NCBI GenBank assembly: GCA_002358875.1
Contig: DEPS01000148.1
Span: 51,232 to 80,942, forward strand
DNA: 29,711 nt
Direction of reading: 5' to 3'
Origin: Lachnospiraceae bacterium UBA3386
GTDB lineage: Bacteria > Bacillota > Clostridia > Lachnospirales > Lachnospiraceae
A program made the position numbers and the translations under genes. The notes beneath the pieces are model-generated. The model saw nothing but the letters and a program-made list of their open reading frames with translations, did not search any database and was not told the origin of the DNA. Positions 15,915 to 22,870 of the stretch are shown one piece after another (position 1 is the first letter of the stretch; each line of letters begins with the position of its first letter).

Positions 15915-17795
15915 TTATCTTTCCATTTTGACTTCGACATTTTTCCCGGAGAAAGCAATGCCGTATCTGATGATATCACTTACTCCGCGTTCTATTAAAT
16001 CTCTCCAATATTCTTTGTCTTCAATCTGTGCAAGTGCTTCCTCTGCCAGGTCCGGAAGTTTGTCCTTTTCTGATGCGGATACAGCTTTGAATTCCATCAG
16101 TATTCCGGGAAGAGATTTTTCCTTTGGCTCAAGCTGAAGATCGAATCTGCCTTCTCCTGCTTCCCGATTAGACTGTATGAAATACTTTGAGGAAAGGCTG
16201 GCCACGAGGCCGAGAACCATGCCGTGGTAGAAGCCCTCCGCAGCTCCGTCAAAGCAGGAGATACTTGTGACCATATATTTTCTCAGAGCATTCTGCAGAC
16301 GTTTTTCGTCACTTAAAAAAACAGCCTTTTCTATTTCAGAAATGATATTTCCGGACTGCTGTGTGCGGATCCAGCTGAGGACTTCAGTATTATAAATTCT
16401 TCGGATCTCTGCATTTGGGAGGCACAGGGCGGCAAAGGTCCCGATTTCAGTTTCCTTCGGTCTGTCTGCAGGTGTAAGGTAACCGGCCAGAAGAAGAAAG
16501 CTGAAGATCGAATCGTTACCGTCGGTCAAAAGGGGATATATGACTTCCATATCGAGCGATGCATGGATCACTTCATCCTGCATAACCTTTGCCAGATCAT
16601 CCGCAATCTCAGGTGTGAGACCGGAAAGGATCTCTCTGATGATCTCATTATCACTGGTATTAGCCCAGTAAGGCTTTGCCTGTCCGCCGGAAGCAAAATA
16701 GTTCGTGACTGACCACGGATTATAGATTTCTGTATCTCCGAAACGATACCCATCATACCAGAAACGTATCTCGTCCATAGCAGAGGTACGGCCATAATAT
16801 TCCGCCATTTCCCGAACCTCATTTTCAGTAAAGCCGAAGTATTCACTGTATTTTTCGTCGAGCACAGTGTTTACCAAAGGATTATTCAGGCCGCTGAAAA
16901 GGTTTTCTTTTGATACCCGAAGAATTCCTGTCAGAGCACCGAAAGCCAGATCTGTGTTATCCTTCAGCCCTCCGGACAGAAAATTTCTCATGAAAGATAT
17001 GACGTCTTTATAGAATCCCCTGGTGAAACCCTGTTGGATCGGGGTGTCGTATTCATCAATCAGGATCACCGTCTTTGAATCATGATGAAGGGAGAGCATG
17101 CGGGCGAGGTTTAATAACGAACGCTGCAGTTCAACATTGCTGATTTCTCCCTTTTCCATACGGTCTATGTAGTTTTTGGCGTCTTCGTCCAGAAGGCTGC
17201 TTTCCCTGAGCTCGGGATGGCGCTTATATTCGTCCTTTATAACCAGCCGGATCGCCTCCAGAGATTCCTCCCAGCCATTGTATTTGACATCCTTAAAAGA
17301 GAGCATGATTACAGGATAAATTCCCTGCATGGCACGATATTTTTCGCCGCACTGCCAGATCTTTCTGTTGACAAAATACTTTGATGTATCTTCCTCAGTC
17401 TTCTCGAAAAAGGTTTTGATCATATTGATGGCCAGTGTCTTGCCGAACCGGCGCGGGCGTGTAAACAGCGTGACCATATTGTGGTCGTCGATCAGATCCT
17501 GTATCAGAAGAGTTTTATCCACGTAATAACATTCACTGGATATTTCAATATAAGATGTATTGCCGATCGCAAACGGAAGAAGCAGCTTGCCGGCGTCGGC
17601 TGATTTTTCGGGAATGTTTATTCCTGTGTCTGTCATATATTGTATCACAGACTTCATGGGAATCTTCCAGTTCCGCCCTGTCTTGAATGCACCGGGCAAC
17701 CGTCCTTCACTGCAAAGGCCGACCACTCTGCGCCCTGTCACCTGAAGGAGTTTTGATGCTTCTGAAGTCCCTACATATTCCGGTTTATTTCCCAT
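15915..17795 (-). CDS. HTH-AAA ATPase with PD-(D/E)XK nuclease-like C-terminus
   Basis: 626-aa protein. The N-terminus (about 8-54; TSEASKLLQVTGRRVVGLCS) is an excisionase/MerR-like winged helix, not usual for this family. The main part is an AAA-ATPase-like domain (PF09820 type) with Walker A RPRRFGKT at 113-120 and Walker B VILIDEYDTPI. The C-terminus resembles PDDEXK_9, with RFDLQL and MEFKA as the D..ExK acids. Such proteins are abundant in gut anaerobes, often in many copies, and of unknown function; mobility or defence roles have been suggested but not shown. The start is at 17795, with GGAGGTG seven bases upstream; the in-frame ATG at 17846 lies inside the promoter. The promoter repeats suggest autoregulation by the HTH. 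Confidence 0.8.
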   Translation of the reverse strand: MGNKPEYVGTSEASKLLQVTGRRVVGLCSEGRLPGAFKTGRNWKIPMKSVIQYMTDTGINIPEKSADAGKLLLPFAIGNTSYIEISSECYYVDKTLLIQDLIDDHNMVTLFTRPRRFGKTLAINMIKTFFEKTEEDTSKYFVNRKIWQCGEKYRAMQGIYPVIMLSFKDVKYNGWEESLEAIRLVIKDEYKRHPELRESSLLDEDAKNYIDRMEKGEISNVELQRSLLNLARMLSLHHDSKTVILIDEYDTPIQQGFTRGFYKDVISFMRNFLSGGLKDNTDLAFGALTGILRVSKENLFSGLNNPLVNTVLDEKYSEYFGFTENEVREMAEYYGRTSAMDEIRFWYDGYRFGDTEIYNPWSVTNYFASGGQAKPYWANTSDNEIIREILSGLTPEIADDLAKVMQDEVIHASLDMEVIYPLLTDGNDSIFSFLLLAGYLTPADRPKETEIGTFAALCLPNAEIRRIYNTEVLSWIRTQQSGNIISEIEKAVFLSDEKRLQNALRKYMVTSISCFDGAAEGFYHGMVLGLVASLSSKYFIQSNREAGEGRFDLQLEPKEKSLPGILMEFKAVSASEKDKLPDLAEEALAQIEDKEYWRDLIERGVSDIIRYGIAFSGKNVEVKMER

Positions 17796-17810
17796 ACATT
17801 TCACCTCCAT

Positions 17811-17880
17811 CGGAAATATAATACCACAAACCGGAAATATTATCAATTAAACCGGAAATATCGACTTCTGTATTTCCGAT
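17811..17880 (-). promoter_or_regulatory. Promoter with three 21-bp phased CGGAAATAT repeats
   Basis: On the - strand, TTGATA (17841-17846), a 17-bp spacer and TATTAT (17818-17823) form a near-consensus promoter. On the + strand CGGAAATAT occurs at 17811, 17832 and 17853, exactly 21 bp (two helical turns) apart; an inverted TATTTCCG sits at 17871-17878. The three copies cover the start region, the spacer and the area upstream of the -35 box, as expected for a repressor. The downstream gene has an N-terminal HTH. Confidence 0.75.
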
Positions 17881-17914
17881 AAATAAAGTAAATAAAGGCT
17901 TCTTACATCAAACA

Positions 17915-17940
17915 CAGCCTTATGAATTTTCATAAGGCTG
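17915..17940. terminator. Palindromic terminator-like hairpin after lysR
   Basis: CAGCCTTATGA/TCATAAGGCTG, an 11-bp perfect stem with loop ATTT, lies between the LysR gene and the HTH-AAA promoter. On the - strand TGTGTTT follows, a weak T-run. Confidence 0.6.
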
Positions 17941-18008
17941 CAGGTTTCACGTGTGTTGTCTTCCTGGCTGTCCCGTTTTTATGGATTCTGTATCGCCGGA
18001 AATTCCGG

Positions 18009-18929
18009 TCAGGATCCGGCGGGACAGTTGCCGCTGGCGGATGCCTGCAGCTCTTCAATGAATTTTTCCGCGATGGGGCTCAGGCGCACCTGTTTTTTTC
18101 TGATATATCCGATCGTCATGGTCTCATCTGTCTTCAGGGGCACCGCCCTGTAGAGATCGCCGTTTAGATCTTCGCAGATGATCCCGCTGCAGAGAGTGTA
18201 TCCCTTAAGACCTACCATCATGTTCAGGATCGTGGCGCGGTCGCTCACTTTGATGACCTGCTGGTAGTTATAGGTGCTCAGGACCTCCTCCGCAAAATAG
18301 AAGGAATTGCCTGTACCCTGGTCAAAGGAGATGCAGGGGTAGGGCGCCAGCTGCTCGATGGTGATCTCCCTGCGGTCGGCGAGGGGATGTTCCCGCCAGA
18401 GATAGACGGAGATCGGGCAGTTTACCAGCGGCACGAATTCTATATCACAGTCAAGCAGGAGCTTCGTGATGACGCTTCTGTTGAAATCATTGAGATAAAG
18501 TACTCCAATTTCGCTCTTCAATGTATTGACGTTTTGGATGACTTCTTCTGTGCGTGTCTCATGGACGGCGAATTCATAATTGTTCGCCCCGCTCGCGCGG
18601 ACGGTCCTGATAAAAGCCTGTACTGCGAACGTGTAGTGCTGCATCGATACGGAAAAACGCGCCTTGCGCTTTCCTGAACGGAGATATTTTTCCTCCACCA
18701 GGCGGTACTGGTCGATGACCTGGCGGGCGTATCCCAGAAATTCCTTGCCCTCCGCGGTGACCTGTATGCCGCGGTTGTTTCGCAGAAAAAGGGTGATCCC
18801 GAGTTCCTGCTCAAGATCACGGATCGCGCAGGAGAGCCTGGACTGGGATATGAAAAGCTCCTTCGAAGCGCTGTTTATGGAAACGGTCTCTGAAATTGCC
18901 AATGCATATTTAAGCTGTTGTATTGTCAT
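18009..18929 (-). CDS. LysR-family transcriptional regulator
   Basis: 306-aa DNA-binding regulator. The N-terminal winged HTH is typical: MTIQQLKYALAISE, INSASKELFISQSRLSCAIRDLEQELG and TLFLRNNRGIQVTAEG. A linker helix and periplasmic-binding-like effector domain follow. The start has AGAGG seven bases upstream. It is divergent from metY, with a 266-bp shared region that contains a GGTTAT-N11-ATAACC palindrome. LysR members such as CysB and CmbR control sulfur genes with O-acetylserine or related effectors; here control of metY and perhaps the sulfur operon is inferred from position. Confidence 0.92.
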   Translation of the reverse strand: MTIQQLKYALAISETVSINSASKELFISQSRLSCAIRDLEQELGITLFLRNNRGIQVTAEGKEFLGYARQVIDQYRLVEEKYLRSGKRKARFSVSMQHYTFAVQAFIRTVRASGANNYEFAVHETRTEEVIQNVNTLKSEIGVLYLNDFNRSVITKLLLDCDIEFVPLVNCPISVYLWREHPLADRREITIEQLAPYPCISFDQGTGNSFYFAEEVLSTYNYQQVIKVSDRATILNMMVGLKGYTLCSGIICEDLNGDLYRAVPLKTDETMTIGYIRKKQVRLSPIAEKFIEELQASASGNCPAGS

Positions 18930-18968
18930 ATTTACCTCTATGTAGATGCGCTCTGCGCTTAGCCCCCC

Positions 18969-19061
18969 GGTTATTTATCCTGAGCTGCTCCTGCTATTTC
19001 TCTGATGGATGGTTGGTTATCGACAGCCTGTATAACCGCATCCGGAATGAAAGGTTAAAAT
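18969..19061. promoter_or_regulatory. LysR-type operator in the lysR-metY divergent region
   Basis: GGTTAT-N11-ATAACC at 19015-19037 is a perfect 6-bp dyad with the T-N11-A spacing of LysR boxes. Additional half sites are GGTTAT at 18969-18974 and GGTTAA at 19053-19058. A possible metY -10 box, TAAAAT, lies at 19056-19061; no good -35 is seen, as usual for activated promoters. The transcript start is not determined. The rest of the gap up to 19195 shows nothing else. Confidence 0.6.
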
Positions 19062-19195
19062 ACATTCAAGGCTTTTTTCGAGGGCATTACATGATAGTGG
19101 AAGCATTTTTACATGTCTTTCGCTGGTTCTCGGGTCCGGGGAATTCCCCGCAGGCAAAAATTATAAATTCAAAATATTGTCAGGAGGTCACGAAC

Positions 19196-20419
19196 ATGAA
19201 TTTCAACACAAAGCTGCTTCACGGAAAAGCTGTGGAGCAATACCCGTATGGTTCGACGCTGCCGCCTGTAGTTCAGTCGAACGCCTATCGATATGACAGC
19301 TTCGAAACGCTTGAGCGCGTCTTTTCCCATAAGGCGGCGGGTTATGCCTATTCGCGCATCGGCAACCCGACTGTCGCCGCTTTTGAACGGCGGATCAATG
19401 AACTGGAGGGCGGCGCCGGAGCCGTCGCGACCGCATCCGGGATGGCTGCGATCTCACAGACCCTGCTGACCTTTCTGTCGCCCGGTGACGAGGTGATCGC
19501 TGCAAACAGTCTGTACGGAGGGACTCTCGAGCTGTTTGAGGATCTGGAAAAACTCGGGATCCGCACCCGGTTTGTCAGCCGCCTGGATACAGAAGAAACA
19601 GGGCGGGCCTTCACTGACCGCACGCGATGTATTTTCGGCGAGCTCATTTCCAACCCTGCCCTGCAGGTCCTGGATGTGCCCGCCGTCTCTGAATTTGCTC
19701 ATGCACACAGTGTGCCGCTGCTGGTCGACAGTACGACAGCGACGCCCTATATCGCGTCTCCGATCGCGCTTGGAGCGGATATTGTCCTGCATTCCTCCTC
19801 AAAGTACATCTCGGGAAGCGGGAATGCCATCAGCGGTGTCATCATTGACAGCGGCCGTTTTGCCTGGTCTTCGGACCGTTTCCCTGCGCTGCAGGGGGTT
19901 GAAAAATGGGGCAAACTGGCTTTTCTGACACGTCTGCGCACGGATGTCTTTGAGAACTTCGGCGGATGCCTCGCTCCGCAGAATGCCTTTCTGAATGTTC
20001 TGGGACTCGAGACACTGGGACTTCGCATGGAAAGAATCTGCCGGAATGCCGCTGCCTTGGCTGCGGCTCTGGAGGCGGAGGGACTGAACGTCAGCCATCT
20101 CTCCCTGACCGGCCATCCTGATCACGAATTGTGTGTGCGGGAGCTGGGCGGTCTCGGCGGCGGGATCCTGACCTTCCGTGCCGGTTCCCGTGAAAAGGCG
20201 GTCCGGATCCTGAACAGCCTGCGCTATGCCTCTATTGCCTCCAATATCGGCGACGTGCGTACTCTGGTGATCTACCCTTTTTCTACTATTTTCCTGAAAA
20301 ACACAAAAGAGCAGTGTGAAAAGGCCGGTGTCTATGAGGACACGCTGCGTGTCTCTGTGGGTATCGAGGATGCCGCGGATCTGATCGATGATTTTCTCAC
20401 TGCCATCCGCAGCGCATAA
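19196..20419 (+). CDS. metY: O-acetylhomoserine sulfhydrylase (homocysteine synthase)
   Basis: PLP enzyme of 407 aa that joins O-acetylhomoserine with a sulfur donor to make homocysteine. Seen: YSRIGNPTVAAFERRINELEG, ATASGMAAIS, and the PLP lysine K203 in HSSSKYISGSGNAISG, all as in the Cys/Met metabolism PLP family; the order and spacing favour MetY over cystathionine synthase or lyase. The start at 19196 has AGGAGG seven bases upstream; the open frame continues upstream to 18923 but without a site. It converges with an operon coding for a carrier protein, E1 enzyme and JAMM protease. In Wolinella succinogenes MetY takes sulfur from a thiocarboxylated carrier (HcyS), and the same is inferred here. 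Free sulfide is the other possible donor. Confidence 0.9.
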   Translation: MNFNTKLLHGKAVEQYPYGSTLPPVVQSNAYRYDSFETLERVFSHKAAGYAYSRIGNPTVAAFERRINELEGGAGAVATASGMAAISQTLLTFLSPGDEVIAANSLYGGTLELFEDLEKLGIRTRFVSRLDTEETGRAFTDRTRCIFGELISNPALQVLDVPAVSEFAHAHSVPLLVDSTTATPYIASPIALGADIVLHSSSKYISGSGNAISGVIIDSGRFAWSSDRFPALQGVEKWGKLAFLTRLRTDVFENFGGCLAPQNAFLNVLGLETLGLRMERICRNAAALAAALEAEGLNVSHLSLTGHPDHELCVRELGGLGGGILTFRAGSREKAVRILNSLRYASIASNIGDVRTLVIYPFSTIFLKNTKEQCEKAGVYEDTLRVSVGIEDAADLIDDFLTAIRSA

Positions 20420-20473
20420 CAATGAGCAGGGCGGACGGTATGTGTCAGCGATCTAAGCCCAATTTTTTTAATA

Positions 20474-20508
20474 GGCAAAAACGCGCGGTACCGCGCGTTT
20501 TTTTTGCC
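20474..20508. terminator. Bidirectional terminator between metY and the sulfur operon
   Basis: GGCAAAAACGCGCGG pairs with CCGCGCGTTTTTTTTGCC with almost no loop. T-runs exist on both strands, fitting the convergent ends of metY and the JAMM-protease gene. Confidence 0.9.
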
Positions 20509-20509
20509 A

Positions 20510-20573
20510 CATGCAATAAACAGTTACGCATCAATCACAGCATTTTTATGCTGCATGCAATGAACACAGTTAC
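20510..20573. repeat. Direct repeat flanking a CAGCAT/ATGCTG hairpin
   Basis: CATGCAATAAACAGTTAC at 20510-20527 and CATGCAATGAACACAGTTAC at 20554-20573 are near-identical. Between and partly over them lies CAGCATTTTTATGCTG, a 6-bp hairpin. It lies behind the sulfur operon; function unknown. Confidence 0.7.
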
Positions 20574-20602
20574 ATGAAGTCTGATCTGATTTCTTTCCGT
20601 AA

Positions 20603-21028
20603 TTATTTTTCTGTGTCAAAGACGCAGAGAGCTTCTTTTTCGACCAGGTCTCCTTCGATGTGGAAGGAGTTCAGAACAGGATCATCGCGGTCCATAAGGG
20701 ACAGGATCAGGTAACTGGCACGGCTGTCATAGGCGAGGCGTTTGTCTTCTTCGCTGGGCCTGGAAGGGGATTCGGGGTGGCTGTGCCAGTTGCCAAGCGG
20801 CACCAGGCCGCCGGTCCGCATGTCCTTTACGGCGGCAAGCTGTTCCTTTGGATTCAGCGAAAAGTGCTCGCTGCTGTGATCTGTATTTTCCAGCAGATAA
20901 ACCTTTTCGATATGCCTGTTGCCTTTCGTGTCGATCGTCCCGCCGATGAGCCCGCAGGCTTCTTCGGGCAGACAGGAGCGGGCATGAGCCAGAAGAAGAT
21001 CATATTCCTTCCGTTCCAGTGTGATCAT
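20603..21028 (-). CDS. JAMM/MPN metalloprotease (HcyD-like)
   Basis: 141-aa zinc protease of the M67/JAMM family. The metal motif is complete: E23 in PEEACGLIGG, then H82 and H84, S92 and D95 in WHSHPESPSRPSEED. Small bacterial JAMM proteins (Mec+, HcyD) cut the residue after the Gly-Gly end of ThiS/MoaD-like sulfur carriers. The carrier encoded two genes upstream ends in GGGR, so this protease is the likely processing enzyme. It is the last gene of the operon. The ribosome binding site near its ATG is modest (AAAGGGA); a stronger one lies at the ThiF-like stop but is separated by a 9-bp repeat array. Confidence 0.88.
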   Translation of the reverse strand: MITLERKEYDLLLAHARSCLPEEACGLIGGTIDTKGNRHIEKVYLLENTDHSSEHFSLNPKEQLAAVKDMRTGGLVPLGNWHSHPESPSRPSEEDKRLAYDSRASYLILSLMDRDDPVLNSFHIEGDLVEKEALCVFDTEK

Positions 21029-21038
21029 GATTCTTCCC

Positions 21039-21146
21039 TTTCTGAACTTCCTGAGTTTTCTGAACTTCCTGAGCTTTCTGAGCTGCCTGAGCTCTCTGAA
21101 CTTCCTGAGCTTTCTGAGCTTCCTGAGCTTTCTGAATTTCCTGAAC
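21039..21146. repeat. 9-bp tandem array, 12 units
   Basis: Twelve units of the form TTCCTGAGC or TTTCTGAGC run without break from 21039 to 21146, often alternating as an 18-bp unit. The array fills the gap between the ThiF-like stop and the JAMM start. On the - strand TAAGGAGG, a perfect Shine-Dalgarno that overlaps the ThiF-like stop, precedes the array, with no start codon close behind it. Confidence 0.95.
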
Positions 21147-21150
21147 CTCC

Positions 21151-21972
21151 TTAGCTTTTTGAGGAAGGTGCTTTCAGCTCGCAGACAGCCTGCTCGTAGT
21201 CAATGAGCTCGTGGATGGTGGCGTGGTCACTGCAGACGGCGCAGCTGCAGTCGCGGGGGATCTTTACGTCCCGGAATTTCATCTTCAGCCCGTCATAGGT
21301 CAGGAGACGTCCGGTGAGAAGCTCTCCGGCGCCGGTGATATATTTGATCGCCTCCATTGCCTGCAGGCATCCGATGACACCTGCCATGGCACCGATCACG
21401 CCGGCCTGTTTACAGGTGGGTACGGCGTCCTTCGGGGGAGGATTTTTAAACACGCAGCGGTAGCAGGGCCCCTTGCCGGGCACGTAGGTCATAAGCTGGC
21501 CGTTAAAGCGGATGATCCCGGCGTGTGAAAAGGGCTTTCCGGCCATGACGCAGGCGTCGTTGATGAGAAATTTTGCGGGGAAATTGTCCGTGCCGTCCAG
21601 AATGAAATCATAGTCCGCAATGATTTGGGCAATATTGTCGGCGCAGATAAAATCCTGGTAAGTATTGACAGTGATATCCGGATTGATCGCCAGCATGGTC
21701 TCTTTAGCGGATTCCACCTTGGGCTTGCCGATGTCCCCGGTCGTGTGGATCACCTGCCTCTGCAGGTTGGACAGATCCACAACATCCGCGTCAGCGATTC
21801 CGATCGTTCCCACACCGGCCGCAGCGAGGTAAAGCGCGGCCGGCGCTCCCAGACCGCCCGCGCCGATTATGAGTACTTTTGCATTCAGGAGCTTTTTCTG
21901 ACCCTTTACGCCGATCTCTTTCAGAATGATATGGCGCGAGTACCGCTCCAGCTGTTCATTGGTAAAAGCCAT
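21151..21972 (-). CDS. ThiF/MoeB-like E1 adenylating enzyme (HcyF-like)
   Basis: 273-aa enzyme that adenylates the C-terminal glycine of a ThiS/MoaD-type carrier. Seen: ATP-binding GAGGLG at 37-42, DADVVDLSNLQRQ (Arg and Asp of the nucleotide site), DGTDNFPAKFLIND, C187 in PTCKQAGVIG as likely thiolation cysteine, and a zinc site made of C170/C173 and C244/C247. The length matches ThiF and MoeB. There is no rhodanese domain, unlike MOCS3. The genes for carrier, TusA and sulfite reductase precede it, which points to a role in making a carrier thiocarboxylate rather than thiamine or molybdopterin. ThiF or MoeB proper remains possible. Confidence 0.88.
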   Translation of the reverse strand: MAFTNEQLERYSRHIILKEIGVKGQKKLLNAKVLIIGAGGLGAPAALYLAAAGVGTIGIADADVVDLSNLQRQVIHTTGDIGKPKVESAKETMLAINPDITVNTYQDFICADNIAQIIADYDFILDGTDNFPAKFLINDACVMAGKPFSHAGIIRFNGQLMTYVPGKGPCYRCVFKNPPPKDAVPTCKQAGVIGAMAGVIGCLQAMEAIKYITGAGELLTGRLLTYDGLKMKFRDVKIPRDCSCAVCSDHATIHELIDYEQAVCELKAPSSKS

Positions 21973-22034
21973 TTTTTAACCTTTCTTTATGTCTGATCTT
22001 TGCTGCTCAGACCGGATAGAAGTCAGGGGGGCGG

Positions 22035-22054
22035 GGCTTTTTGAGTAAAAAGCC
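22035..22054. other. Hairpin between carrier and E1 genes
   Basis: GGCTTTTT/AAAAAGCC, a perfect 8-bp stem with a GAGT loop, lies in the 194-bp gap between the carrier stop and the E1 start. No further gene is seen in that gap. The stem is A/T rich inside and is followed on the - strand by a C-rich run, so it is not a clean terminator. Confidence 0.7.
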
Positions 22055-22166
22055 GGGTCCGGATCCTGTCCGGCAGCGGTCTGTCGTTTTTTGCCGGTTC
22101 CCGGAACTATCCAGGGAAAAGCTTTCCATTGAAAAAATGAAAAAAGAATTTATCCAGGAAAAGGTT

Positions 22167-22373
22167 TCACCGGCCGCCGCCCATAAAATACAGAAATTCT
22201 ATCTCATCCCCGTCTTTCAGGACATGTGCCTGGCGGTCTTCGTTCGGAAGAAATTCGTCGTTGATGGTCACTGTGACGTACTGGGGCGTCTCGACCTTCT
22301 CCGCCTCAATGAGCTGCTCGACCGTCAGTCCCTCCGGGTATTCTTTCTTTTCACCTGCCACTACAAGCGTCAT
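22167..22373 (-). CDS. ThiS/MoaD-like sulfur carrier protein ending GGGR (HcyS-like)
   Basis: 68-aa beta-grasp protein: MTLVVAGEKKEYPEGLTVEQ, then VTVTINDEFLPNEDR and LKDGDEIEFLYFMGGGR. The fold signature and the Gly-rich end match ThiS/MoaD carriers, which are adenylated and then thiocarboxylated at the terminal glycine. Here an Arg follows the glycines, so it must be removed first, a task for the JAMM protease of this operon. The start at 22373 has GGGAGGAT upstream; the frame stays open beyond it but that part is the shadow of tusA. ThiS for thiamine normally ends in GG, so this is more likely a dedicated carrier for methionine or cysteine sulfur. Confidence 0.88.
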   Translation of the reverse strand: MTLVVAGEKKEYPEGLTVEQLIEAEKVETPQYVTVTINDEFLPNEDRQAHVLKDGDEIEFLYFMGGGR

Positions 22374-22412
22374 GCTGTCTATCCTCCCTGTAATTCTTTT
22401 CCTTATTTTTCT

Positions 22413-22434
22413 CCCGGTGTGTAAACAGACCGGG
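22413..22434. other. Hairpin between tusA-like and carrier genes
   Basis: CCCGGT/ACCGGG, a 6-bp stem with a 10-base loop, lies in the 116-bp gap. No T-run follows on the - strand. Confidence 0.5.
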
Positions 22435-22489
22435 GCGTTTTTGCGAATACGTACATTTGCCGGACATAGAAGAGCGGGCTCCTCATCTG

Positions 22490-22741
22490 TCAGTCGCCGA
22501 CCTTCTGGACGATAAGGTCGTAGCTGCCGTCCGCATTGTGGACGAGCTTCAGCACCCGATGGCCTTCCTCCTTGATGCTGCGGGGCACGTTCTGCACCGG
22601 CTCTCCGTCGTTCATATGGACGGACAGGATGTCTCCCTCGTCCAGTTCCTCCAGGGCGACCTTTGCCTTGACAAAGGTGACGGGACATACAACGTCCGTG
22701 ATATCGACTGTATCCGTGATCTTATAGTTCTGTTCTGCCAT
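22490..22741 (-). CDS. TusA/SirA-family sulfur transfer protein
   Basis: 83-aa sulfur relay protein. The conserved Cys-Pro is C19-P20 in DVVCPVTFVKAKVALEEL, the family signature; the rest (GDILSVHMNDGEP, GHRVLKLVHNADGSY) follows the two-layer sandwich fold. TusA-like proteins carry persulfide sulfur between enzymes. Between sulfite reductase and the carrier genes it may pass sulfur to the carrier. The start has GGAGGT seven bases upstream. The exact partner cannot be told. Confidence 0.88.
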   Translation of the reverse strand: MAEQNYKITDTVDITDVVCPVTFVKAKVALEELDEGDILSVHMNDGEPVQNVPRSIKEEGHRVLKLVHNADGSYDLIVQKVGD

Positions 22742-22778
22742 TTTTTACCTCCGTTCAAAGCCTTTGGTGCCGGGGCTC

Positions 22779-22808
22779 ATAGCGTGCGAATAATCCTTCG
22801 CACGCTAT
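22779..22808. other. 12-bp hairpin between sulfite reductase and tusA-like genes
   Basis: ATAGCGTGCGAA/TTCGCACGCTAT is a perfect 12-bp stem with a six-base loop TAATCC, in the 129-bp gap. No T-run follows, so it is more likely an RNA-processing or stability element than a terminator. Confidence 0.8.
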
Positions 22809-22870
22809 TTCCGTCGTTCATTTGACGTACGAGATCCTGCGCGGGATTTCGTTTTCTGTTTTACGTTTGC

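Noticed and set aside
17811..17880. CRISPR-like spacing of the 21-bp repeats
   Set aside because: The repeats are 9 bp, too short, and they sit inside a promoter; no cas genes are near.
17997..18009. CCGGAAATTCCGG near the lysR stop as an extra operator for the HTH-AAA protein
   Set aside because: Only the first seven bases fit the CGGAAATAT repeat, and the site is 140 bp from the promoter.
18923..19195. N-terminal extension of metY
   Set aside because: It covers the divergent promoter and operator; the MetY family starts at the MNFNTKLLHG methionine with AGGAGG before it.
21039..21146. 9-bp array as a coding extension of the JAMM or ThiF-like gene
   Set aside because: The ThiF-like frame stops before the array and no start codon in frame with the JAMM gene lies in or before it.
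22374..22688. N-terminal extension of the carrier gene (173-aa form)
   Set aside because: The extension is the other-frame shadow of the TusA-like gene; the short form has a good ribosome binding site and the family length.
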